A DNA stretch of 8,172 nucleotides, taken from assembly GCA_013361595.1 (NCBI GenBank), contig JABFXT010000798.1, forward strand, positions 1 to 8,172, written 5' to 3'. The notes beneath the pieces were generated by a model. The model searched no databases, was not told where the DNA came from, and saw only the letters and a program-made list of their open reading frames with translations. Position numbers and translations under genes: made by a program. Origin of the DNA: Nocardia sp. GTDB taxonomy: Bacteria; Actinomycetota; Actinomycetes; Mycobacteriales; Mycobacteriaceae. Each line of letters begins with the position of its first letter. Position 1 is the first letter of the stretch. Positions 1-7,094 of this stretch are shown here, piece by piece.

Positions 1-6
1 GAAGAA

Positions 7-49
7 CCGGGGTCACGAGGGCCCCGGCCCGCCCCGCCGGAGGCGGGGC
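7..49 (-). terminator. Tandem GC-rich hairpins after the 112-aa gene
   Basis: Two inverted repeats follow the stop codon at 52-54. The first is a perfect 8-bp stem (31-38 with 42-49) and a 3-nt loop. The second pairs 7-12 with 22-27, extendable by one G-T and one C-G pair. Read on the minus strand, the second hairpin is followed by TTCTTC (6-1), a short T-rich tail. Together they look like a factor-independent or actinobacterial-type terminator for the glnD side of the cluster. The tail is weak and the window edge cuts the downstream context, so the call is an inference from structure. Confidence 0.55.
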
Positions 50-51
50 CA

Positions 52-390
52 TCAATACGAGTCCGAACCCGCGACGCCGGAGGCGGCGCCGTCGACACTG
101 GAGAACCCGTGGCGGTAGTCGTGCTGTTCCACGGCGACCAGATAGGCCGCCTCGCGGCCCGTCAGGCCGAGTCCGCGGGAGAGTGTGTCCAGCCGCGACC
201 AATCGTCGTCGGGCGGTAGCCCGTTGGTCGCCACGGCGGCGGCCACGTTCATCGCGGCCATTGCCTGGGGTTCGGTGAGTGTGCGTCCCGGCAACCAGGA
301 CACCACCCAGTAGGCGTCACCTACACATCGGGCGATGTGCGGTGTCATATCGCTGGTCATGATCGACGAGGTCACCACTTGGATTGCCAC
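52..390 (-). CDS. Small actinobacterial protein of unknown function (112 aa)
   Basis: I do not recognise a named family. The GTG start at 390 is chosen because GAGGGGAG (405-398) lies 7 nt upstream. A longer reading from a TTG at 495 has no such signal. The protein has a compact conserved-looking core: W28-V-V-S-W-L-P-G-R36, then a Q-A-x-x-A-M segment (42-47), followed by a predicted helical part (about 65-91, including GREAAYLVAVEQ) and a Gly/Ala/Ser tail ending in Tyr112. The W-x-V-S-W-L-P-G-R plus Q-A-x-x-A-M combination recalls, from memory, short uncharacterised proteins of Nocardia and relatives. There is no signal peptide, membrane segment or catalytic motif. It lies 126 nt downstream of glnD on the same strand and is followed by hairpins, so it may be the last gene of the cluster or have its own promoter (TAACAT at 436-431). 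An alternative ATG at 360 lacks a ribosome site. Confidence 0.75.
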   Translation of the reverse strand: MAIQVVTSSIMTSDMTPHIARCVGDAYWVVSWLPGRTLTEPQAMAAMNVAAAVATNGLPPDDDWSRLDTLSRGLGLTGREAAYLVAVEQHDYRHGFSSVDGAASGVAGSDSY

Positions 391-397
391 CGACCTG

Positions 398-405
398 CTC
401 CCCTC
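398..405 (-). promoter_or_regulatory. Ribosome binding site of the 112-aa gene
   Basis: GAGGGGAG on the minus strand sits 7 nt before the GTG at 390. It fixes the start of the small gene and argues against the longer TTG reading. Confidence 0.6.
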
Positions 406-430
406 ATGAGCGCGACAGCTGACCACCCGA

Positions 431-436
431 ATGTTA
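431..436 (-). promoter_or_regulatory. Candidate -10 element (TAACAT) for the 112-aa gene
   Basis: TAACAT matches the actinobacterial TANNNT -10 pattern on the minus strand. Transcription would start near 424, giving a leader of about 34 nt that includes the ribosome site. No convincing -35 hexamer lies at the right distance, as is common in actinobacteria, so this remains a candidate only. Confidence 0.35.
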
Positions 437-472
437 GGGGCCCGATCCCGCGCTACCGCCGACCTGTTGGCA

Positions 473-501
473 AACGGTGAGCAATCGACGCGCAACGGTG
501 A
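473..501. repeat. Short direct repeat AACGGTGA, 21-bp period
   Basis: AACGGTGA occurs at 473-480 and again at 494-501, in the gap between glnD and the 112-aa gene. The 21-bp spacing places both copies on the same face of the helix, as in operator pairs. It lies upstream of the TAACAT element. The repeat is short and could be chance. Confidence 0.3.
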
Positions 502-516
502 CCTTCGTCTCGAACG

Positions 517-2991
517 CTAGTTCTGCTCCGCCTCCGGGGGTTTGCGCGGAGCCGGTCGCGGAACCACGGCCAGGATCGCCGATTCGATATCCGCGCGCCG
601 GTCCGGACCAGATTCCGCGCCCAGGTCGACACAGAACACGTCCACGACGAACGACCCCATCGTCACGACTTTCGCCCACCGCACGTCGGCGCCCGCGGTC
701 GCCAGCACCGCGGCCAGCCGGCAGAGCAGGCCGATCCGATCTTCGGCCCGCAACTGCAGGATCAGCTGTCCGGGAACGGCGGTCTCCGACCACAGCAAGC
801 GCGGTTCGGCCTGGGCATATCGCGCGGCGCCGGGCGTATCCCGCTCCCGGGCGTCCAGGGCCGCCCGGACGTCCAGTTCCCCGGCGGCGGCCCGTTTGAT
901 CTCCTGCCGCAGCAGGCCCGCGTCCGGTGGGCCGCCGAATGTCGGTGTGACGACGAAGGTGTTGACCGCCGATTCCCCCGCCCCGCCGACCGACGCCGAC
1001 AGCACTCGCAGCGAATGCAACGCCAGTACTCCCGCGGTGTTCGACAGCAGTCCCGGGCTGTCCGGGGCGATCACGGTGACGTTGTGGTTGTATTTGCCCT
1101 CCCCCGGTACCAATTCGACGTGTACACCGCCGAGGGCGGCCCGGACCAGCAAAGCGTCGGGGATGGGTTCGGGTTCGGGCAGTTCCTCGCCCGCCATCAC
1201 GGTGCGGCAGCGCCGGACCAGTTCGCCGATCAGCGTGGATTTCCAGTCCCCCCATACGCCGGGGCCGGTGGCCAGCGAATCCGCTTCGGCCAGCGCGTGC
1301 AACAGTTCGAGCCGCCGCGGATCGTTGTCCAGCGCGGTGACGACGTACTGCACCGTATCGGGGTCGTCGATGTCCCGGTGCGTGGCGACATCCGGCAACA
1401 ACAGATGGTGGCGCACCATGGCACTGAGTACTTCGACATCCGAAGGCCACAGACCCAGGCGGCGGCCGATATGGGTCGCCAGATCGGCGCCCACCGCGCA
1501 GTGGTCCTCGACCCGGCCCTTGCCGATATCGTGCAGCAGCGCACCGAGTGCCAGCAGATCCGGCCGGGCCACCCGGGTACTCAGCGCGCCGGCGTAGGCG
1601 ACCGTTTCCACGGAGTGGCGGTCCACTGTCCACACGTGCACGGCATCACGCGGCGGTAGGTCGCGGACCGCACCCCACTCCGGAAGCAACCTGCCCCACA
1701 AACCGGTCCGGTCCAATGCCTCGATCGCATCGATCACCCCGCGACCCGCGCCGAGCAGCACCAGCAGATCGTTCAGCGCGTCCTTGGGCCACGGTTCGCG
1801 GAGTTCCGGAGCGTCCTCGGACAGCCGGTTCAGGGTCGTCGCCGACATCGGCAACCCGGTCTGGGCGGAGGCGGCGGCGACCCGCAGCACCAGCCCGGGG
1901 TCGCGCTGGGGCCGGGCGTCCCGGGCCAGCACCACTTCTCCGGCGTGCTCGACCACACCCTCGTCCAGCGGCCGCCGCACCGGCATCCGGCGCAGCCGGG
2001 CCAGACCGCGGCGCGGCAGCGCGTTACCCGCGGTGCGCAGACCCACATCCACCGAATACCCGACGGTGCGGGCCGCGTCGCTGAGGGTGCGCGCCAGATC
2101 GAAACGGTCGCCGATCCGCAGCGCGGCCCCGATTTCGTCGGCGTCCTGGGCGCGCAACTGGTCGCGGGCCCGGCCTGCCACCCGGTGCAGTTCGGTGCGC
2201 ACATCGAGCAGCCGCCGATGGGCCTGGTCCAGTCCGCCGCCGGGCGCGTCCGGGCCGAGCCCGGGCATGGCGTCGGTGAGTTGCGCGATGGCGAGCGCGT
2301 CCAGCAGCTGGATATCGCGCAGTCCCCCACGGCCGTTCTTCAGATCCGGTTCACTGCGGTGGGCGACCTGACCGCTGCGTTCCCACCGGGTCCGGACACC
2401 GGTGACCAATTCGTCGAACCGGCCCCGGATCCCGCTGCGCCAATCCTTGCGGATCCCGGCGACGACCCGGTCGCTGAGATCGGAGTTGCCGACGATGTGG
2501 CGGGCGTCGAGCATGCCGAGCGCGGCCACCAGATCGTCGGCGGCCACTTTCAGCGCATGGGGAACCGTCCGCACACTGTGGTCGAGTTTGATGTGGGCGT
2601 CCCACAGCGGATACCAGAGCCGATCGGCTATCTCGGCGACCCGCCGCGGGTCCATATCCTCGTGCAGCAGTACCAGATCCAGATCGGAGTACGGCAGCAT
2701 CTCCCGCCGCCCGAGCCCGCCGACGGCCATGATCGCCAGACCGCTGTCCGGGGTGATCCCGACTTCGGCGCCCTTGCTGCTGAGCCACAGCTCGTACAGA
2801 TCCACCAGTGCCGCACGCAGCGACTCGGCGTCCAGCCGGGGATGCCGGGGCGCACCTCCGCCCAACAATTGATCTCGCGCCCGGACCAGATCCGCGGCGC
2901 CGTGCGACAGGGCGGCCGGCGTACCGGGCCGCTTACCGCCGGCCCGCCCGGGCTCTCGTTCCTGCCGGTTGTCTCCCAACGAAACCACCAC
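517..2991 (-). CDS. glnD: GlnD, bifunctional PII nucleotidyltransferase / nucleotide-removing enzyme
   Basis: GlnD attaches a nucleotide to PII under nitrogen limitation and removes it under nitrogen excess. The 824-aa protein shows the full architecture. The nucleotidyltransferase domain has [16 protein letters not shown], with G91, G92, D103 and D105 as metal/nucleotide-site residues. The conserved [13 protein letters not shown] segment follows at about 216-228. The HD hydrolase domain has H459, H487-D488 and H528-H529. Two C-terminal ACT domains (about 637-705 and 743-812) should sense glutamine. Length is close to the mycobacterial enzyme and shorter than E. coli GlnD (about 890 aa). In Corynebacterium, Streptomyces and Mycobacterium the homologue adenylylates rather than uridylylates PII, so adenylylation is likely here. 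Start: GTG at 2991. No upstream in-frame start exists before a stop at 3046-3048, and the adjacent GTG at 2988 is equally possible. No Shine-Dalgarno is visible, and a strong hairpin ends 16 nt upstream. It is the third gene of the amt-glnB-glnD cluster. Confidence 0.97.
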   Translation of the reverse strand: MVVSLGDNRQEREPGRAGGKRPGTPAALSHGAADLVRARDQLLGGGAPRHPRLDAESLRAALVDLYELWLSSKGAEVGITPDSGLAIMAVGGLGRREMLPYSDLDLVLLHEDMDPRRVAEIADRLWYPLWDAHIKLDHSVRTVPHALKVAADDLVAALGMLDARHIVGNSDLSDRVVAGIRKDWRSGIRGRFDELVTGVRTRWERSGQVAHRSEPDLKNGRGGLRDIQLLDALAIAQLTDAMPGLGPDAPGGGLDQAHRRLLDVRTELHRVAGRARDQLRAQDADEIGAALRIGDRFDLARTLSDAARTVGYSVDVGLRTAGNALPRRGLARLRRMPVRRPLDEGVVEHAGEVVLARDARPQRDPGLVLRVAAASAQTGLPMSATTLNRLSEDAPELREPWPKDALNDLLVLLGAGRGVIDAIEALDRTGLWGRLLPEWGAVRDLPPRDAVHVWTVDRHSVETVAYAGALSTRVARPDLLALGALLHDIGKGRVEDHCAVGADLATHIGRRLGLWPSDVEVLSAMVRHHLLLPDVATHRDIDDPDTVQYVVTALDNDPRRLELLHALAEADSLATGPGVWGDWKSTLIGELVRRCRTVMAGEELPEPEPIPDALLVRAALGGVHVELVPGEGKYNHNVTVIAPDSPGLLSNTAGVLALHSLRVLSASVGGAGESAVNTFVVTPTFGGPPDAGLLRQEIKRAAAGELDVRAALDARERDTPGAARYAQAEPRLLWSETAVPGQLILQLRAEDRIGLLCRLAAVLATAGADVRWAKVVTMGSFVVDVFCVDLGAESGPDRRADIESAILAVVPRPAPRKPPEAEQN

Positions 2992-3007
2992 CCGTTCACG
3001 CAGGCGA

Positions 3008-3040
3008 CCCCGCCCCGACCGGTAACCGGTGGGAGCGGGG
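3008..3040 (-). promoter_or_regulatory. Stable hairpin in the glnB-glnD gap
   Basis: Read on the minus strand, CCCCGC-T-CCC-ACCGGT-T-ACCGGT-C-GGG-GCGGGG folds into about 14 base pairs with one bulged base on each arm and a 3-nt loop. It begins 47 nt after the glnB stop and ends 16 nt before the glnD GTG. No T-run follows, so it is not a classic terminator. It could attenuate transcription, protect the amt-glnB message, or limit glnD translation. The structure is seen in the sequence; its role is inferred. Confidence 0.5.
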
Positions 3041-3087
3041 CCGCGTCATCGTTGTGCACCCGCTGTCGCGCTCGCCGCGCGCCGGGT

Positions 3088-4733
<1,646 letters not shown>

Positions 4734-4739
4734 CAGTTT

Positions 4740-4753
4740 CCTCCCTCCTCCTC
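4740..4753 (-). promoter_or_regulatory. Strong purine-rich ribosome binding site of amt
   Basis: GAGGAGGAGGGAGG on the minus strand ends 6 nt before the GTG at 4733. It contains several overlapping Shine-Dalgarno cores, suggests high translation of Amt, and sets the start of the gene. Confidence 0.75.
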
Positions 4754-4806
4754 TGGCCCGCCGCTCGCGCGACATCGGGCCCGCTACTGAAGGGTCCTCA
4801 TTCGGT

Positions 4807-4844
4807 GTTTCATCCGTGACGCCCGGGTGTTTCACCTAGGTGAA
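4807..4844 (-). promoter_or_regulatory. GlnR-type nitrogen-control box upstream of amt
   Basis: On the minus strand the sequence reads TTCAC-n6-GAAAC-n6-GCGTC-n6-GAAAC, four 5-bp sites at exact 11-bp steps. The pattern described for actinobacterial GlnR is gTnAC-n6-GaAAC, often doubled. Both GAAAC sites are perfect; TTCAC differs at one base and GCGTC is degenerate. GGTGTTTCA is repeated exactly 22 bp apart on the plus strand (4804-4812 and 4826-4834). The box ends 73 nt before the amt start. GlnR activates amt-glnK-glnD in Streptomyces and Mycobacterium under nitrogen limitation. A weak -10 candidate (TAGCGG, 4786-4781) would put transcription near 4774 and the box at about -34 to -71. Confidence 0.65.
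4831..4844. repeat. 14-bp perfect palindrome TTCACCTAGGTGAA
   Basis: This palindrome occupies the upstream-most half-site pair of the GlnR-type box in the amt leader. Seven-base arms with no spacer are typical of a dimeric operator, so another regulator could share the site, or the symmetry may arise from the GlnR half-sites. Confidence 0.5.
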
Positions 4845-4860
4845 TGGATCGCGCCGCAAT

Positions 4861-4876
4861 GTTTCGAGCGTGTTGC
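4861..4876 (-). promoter_or_regulatory. Possible additional GlnR half-box
   Basis: On the minus strand GCAAC-ACGCTC-GAAAC repeats the a-site/b-site pattern with the right 6-nt spacer and one mismatch in the first site. It lies 17 bp upstream of the main box and is one base out of the 11-bp phase, so it is a weaker candidate. Confidence 0.35.
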
Positions 4877-4932
4877 CGAGGCTGAGCAGAGGTTTCCGGG
4901 TGATCTGTGCGACACGCCGGAGCTGCGCGGAT

Positions 4933-6483
4933 CTAGCCGAGGAGCGCGTCCACGAAGGCCGACGGCTCGAACGGGGCCAGATCGTCGGCACCCTCGCCCA
5001 GGCCCACCAGTTTCACCGGTACGCCGAGCTCATGCTGGATCTGGAAGACGATTCCGCCCTTGGCGGTGCCGTCGAGCTTCGTGAGCACCACCCCGCTGAT
5101 ATCGACGACCTCGGCGAAGATACGGGCCTGGGCCAGACCGTTCTGACCCACGGTCGCGTCGAGGACGAGCAGTACCTCGTCCACCGAGGCCTTCTTCTCG
5201 ACCACTCGTTTGACCTTGCCGAGCTCGTCCATGTGCCCGGTCTTGGTGTGATGGCGTCCCGCGGTATCGATCTGCACCACATCGACTCCGGCGTCGATAC
5301 CGCTGGAAACGGCGTCGAACGCGACGGCGGCCGGATCGGCGCCCTCACGCCCGCGCACGGTCTCCGCGCCGACCCGTTCGCCCCAGGTCTGCAACTGGTC
5401 GGCCGCGGCGGCCCGGAAGGTGTCCGCGGCACCGAGCAGCACCCGGCGGCCGTCGGCCACCAGCACCCGCGCGAGCTTTCCGGTGGTGGTCGTCTTGCCG
5501 GTGCCGTTCACCCCGACCACCAGCAGGATCGACGGATGGTCGGCGTGCGGCAGTGCGCGCACCGAGCGGTTCAGCTCCGGGCGCAGCGATTCGATCAGCA
5601 CCTCACGCAGGATCGCTCGCGCGTCCTCGGCGCTGCGGACACTGCGCGCGGCCATCTCCTCACGTAGCCGTTCCACGATGACGGTGGTGACCGCGGTACC
5701 GATATCGGCCAGGACGAGGGTGTCCTCGACCTCTTCCCAGGAATCCTCGTCCAGGTCGCCGCCGCCCAGCAGGCCCAGCAGGCTCTTGCCGACCGCGTTC
5801 TGGGATCGGGACAACCGGCCGCGCAGCCGGGTCAGCCGGCCCGAGGTCGGCGCGATCTCCTCGACCTCGGGGACCAGATGGGCTCCGGCGGCGGTATCGG
5901 GGGCGACCACCGGGGCTTCGGCGCCCGCTTCGGCAGATGCGTCCGCCTCGGGTGCCGCAGGAGCGGTGGGAGCGGTATCGGTCTCGGTGTCTGCCGCGGC
6001 GGCGGTATCGGTCACCGCAGCCTCGGCCGGGGTGGTCGTCTCGGGTGCCGGGGTCTGCGCCGCGTCGGGCGAGACGGTGCCGGCCGTCGCGGACTCCGCG
6101 GCGGCGGTATCGGTATCGGCGGTATCGGTCTCGGGCAGCGGTACGTCGGTGATGCCGCGACGCGGCGCGTCGCGGGGGACCGCGGCATCGTCACCGATAT
6201 GCGGCTGCCCCTCCACATCGGTCCGCTCAGTGGGACTCGGAGCCGGCGATTCGACAGGGCTCGGCCCCGGCGGCACGGGGGCGGCCGTCGCACCCTGGCC
6301 GCCTTGGCTGAAGGTGAATCCACCCGCCGCCCGATACCCGCCCGAGCGGTCGGTCAGCTCGTCTTTCTCCGCCGGTGCCGTCAGCGACACCCGGCCGCGC
6401 TTGTACCGGACGAAACCGGCCACGAGCGCCACCAGCAGAACGGCGGCGATCACTGCGATCAGAATCCAGGCTTGCGCACTCAC
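4933..6483 (-). CDS. ftsY: FtsY, signal recognition particle receptor GTPase
   Basis: FtsY receives ribosome-SRP complexes at the membrane and, with Ffh, hydrolyses GTP to hand nascent membrane proteins to the translocon. The 516-aa reading starts at GTG 6483, 9 nt after AAGG (6496-6493). ATG at 6492 adds MGG but directly abuts that AAGG. One membrane segment (about 5-25) is followed by basic RYKRGR. A linker of about 180 residues is rich in Ala, Thr, Pro, Asp and Glu. The NG domain begins near 215 (GRLTRLRGRLSRSQNAVGKSLLGLL, split across the N-domain start). GTPase motifs: G1 GVNGTGKTTT (324-333), DTFRAAA (354-360), DTAGR (406-410), TKLDG (468-472), GLGEGADDLAPF (494-505). After DTAGR the sequence is HHTK where Leu-His is usual. 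It ends FVDALLG, as in mycobacteria. Its 199-nt gap to amt and the GlnR box make it a separate transcription unit. Confidence 0.96.
   Translation of the reverse strand: MSAQAWILIAVIAAVLLVALVAGFVRYKRGRVSLTAPAEKDELTDRSGGYRAAGGFTFSQGGQGATAAPVPPGPSPVESPAPSPTERTDVEGQPHIGDDAAVPRDAPRRGITDVPLPETDTADTDTAAAESATAGTVSPDAAQTPAPETTTPAEAAVTDTAAAADTETDTAPTAPAAPEADASAEAGAEAPVVAPDTAAGAHLVPEVEEIAPTSGRLTRLRGRLSRSQNAVGKSLLGLLGGGDLDEDSWEEVEDTLVLADIGTAVTTVIVERLREEMAARSVRSAEDARAILREVLIESLRPELNRSVRALPHADHPSILLVVGVNGTGKTTTTGKLARVLVADGRRVLLGAADTFRAAAADQLQTWGERVGAETVRGREGADPAAVAFDAVSSGIDAGVDVVQIDTAGRHHTKTGHMDELGKVKRVVEKKASVDEVLLVLDATVGQNGLAQARIFAEVVDISGVVLTKLDGTAKGGIVFQIQHELGVPVKLVGLGEGADDLAPFEPSAFVDALLG
5893..6128. repeat. 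Dispersed GGTATCGG repeats in the FtsY linker
   Basis: GGTATCGG occurs six times (5893, 5974, 6004, 6106, 6112 and 6121), coding Asp-Thr / Thr-Asp-Thr runs in the acidic linker of FtsY. Three copies are almost tandem at 6106-6128. The pattern suggests expansion by slippage in a stretch under weak sequence constraint. Confidence 0.6.
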
Positions 6484-6506
6484 GCCGCCCATCCTTGCAG
6501 AGCGTG

Positions 6507-6533
6507 CCCGGGCCGCAGGTCACCCGGCCCGGG
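6507..6533. promoter_or_regulatory. Hairpin in the ftsY leader
   Basis: CCCGGGCCG (6507-6515) and CGGCCCGGG (6525-6533) form a perfect 9-bp stem around a 9-nt loop. It lies 10 nt upstream of the AAGG ribosome site of ftsY and, on the other strand, about 127 nt before the DUF2237 gene. No T-run follows on either strand. The rest of the 176-nt divergent region shows no clear ftsY promoter. Confidence 0.45.
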
Positions 6534-6646
6534 GCCGCGCGGCGAGCGGTCCCGGCTGTCCCGGTCCTCCGGTACATCCCCAGCTCAGCCCCGCGAACAC
6601 GGCCGGTGAGATTTCTTGTCCTGCGGAACTTCTCGCTACAGGCCAA

Positions 6647-6652
6647 TAGGAT
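6647..6652 (+). promoter_or_regulatory. Candidate -10 element (TAGGAT) of the DUF2237 gene
   Basis: TAGGAT matches TANNNT and ends 7 nt before the GTG at 6660, so transcription would start at or within a base of the start codon. That is the layout of leaderless genes, common in mycobacteria. The same AGGA could instead act as a weak ribosome site 8 nt from the GTG. Confidence 0.4.
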
Positions 6653-6659
6653 CGGCGAT

Positions 6660-7049
6660 GTGACCGATCGAAACGTGCTTGGGGGTCCGCTACAAGAGTG
6701 CGGTACCGATCCTCTGACCGGCTTCTACCGGGACGGCTGCTGTAGCACCGGCCCGGAGGATCTGGGCAGCCACACCGTGTGCACGGTCGTCACAGCAGAG
6801 TTCCTCGAACATCAGGCGTCGATCGGAAACGATCTGAGCACGCCACGTCCGGAGAACAACTTCCCCGGGCTCCAGCCGGGGGACAGATGGTGTGTCGTGG
6901 CGGTGCGCTGGTTACACGCGCACGAGGACGGTGTCGCCGCGCCGGTGGTGCTGGCGGCGACCCATGAGAATGCCCTGGAAGTGATAGCGATGGAGATCCT
7001 CCGAAAATACGCGGTAGACGTACCCGACGACGTCAGCGATCTGCTCTGA
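6660..7049 (+). CDS. DUF2237 family protein (129 aa)
   Basis: The protein matches, from memory, the DUF2237 family of small soluble bacterial proteins with no established function. Family hallmarks are NVLGGPLQECGTDPLTGFYR at the N-terminus, DGCCSTGPEDLGSHTVC (25-41), GNDLSTPRPE (56-65), FPGLQPGDRWC (68-78) and PVVLAATHENALEV (95-108). Cysteines at 14, 27, 28, 41 and 78 fall in these conserved blocks and could bind a metal or form disulfides, but no mechanism is known. There is no signal peptide or membrane segment. GTG at 6660 is chosen because family similarity begins at residue 5. The open frame extends upstream to 6375, but that part is antisense to ftsY and has no family similarity. It is the only plus-strand gene here, divergent from ftsY and convergent with smc. 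Confidence 0.9.
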   Translation: MTDRNVLGGPLQECGTDPLTGFYRDGCCSTGPEDLGSHTVCTVVTAEFLEHQASIGNDLSTPRPENNFPGLQPGDRWCVVAVRWLHAHEDGVAAPVVLAATHENALEVIAMEILRKYAVDVPDDVSDLL

Positions 7050-7067
7050 GCGCGGGCGGGACCGCGG

Positions 7068-7092
7068 CGCCACCCGGTATTTCCGGGTGGCG
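7068..7092. terminator. Bidirectional hairpin between the DUF2237 gene and smc
   Basis: A perfect 10-bp stem (7068-7077 with 7083-7092) with loop TATTT lies between two convergent stops, 2 nt after the smc stop and 18 nt after the DUF2237 stop. It can fold on both strands. There is no clear T-run on either side, which is usual for GC-rich actinobacterial terminators. Confidence 0.65.
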
Positions 7093-7094
7093 GA

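Noticed and set aside
391..495. TTG start adding 35 residues to the 112-aa protein
   Set aside because: A rare start codon with no ribosome site; a clear GAGGGGAG is correctly spaced for the GTG at 390.
434..1633. Long minus-strand frame overlapping the 3' half of glnD
   Set aside because: Arg/Gly/Pro-rich translation with no domain; it is the shadow of glnD, whose HD and ACT domains lie in the other frame.
4734..4835. Upstream GTG start adding 34 residues to Amt
   Set aside because: The extension is polar and unlike Amt N-termini, overlaps the GlnR-type box, and ignores the strong ribosome site 6 nt before 4733.
4845..4932. Terminator after ftsY
   Set aside because: I found no stable inverted repeat with a T-run after the ftsY stop; only short GC-rich partial pairings.
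5893..6128. Repeats in the FtsY linker as a CRISPR-like or minisatellite array
   Set aside because: Units are only 8 bp, unevenly spaced, and in frame within a coding linker, so they are codon-level repeats.
6375..6659. Upstream extension of the DUF2237 frame
   Set aside because: The first part is antisense to ftsY and Arg/Pro-rich, while family similarity begins only after 6660.
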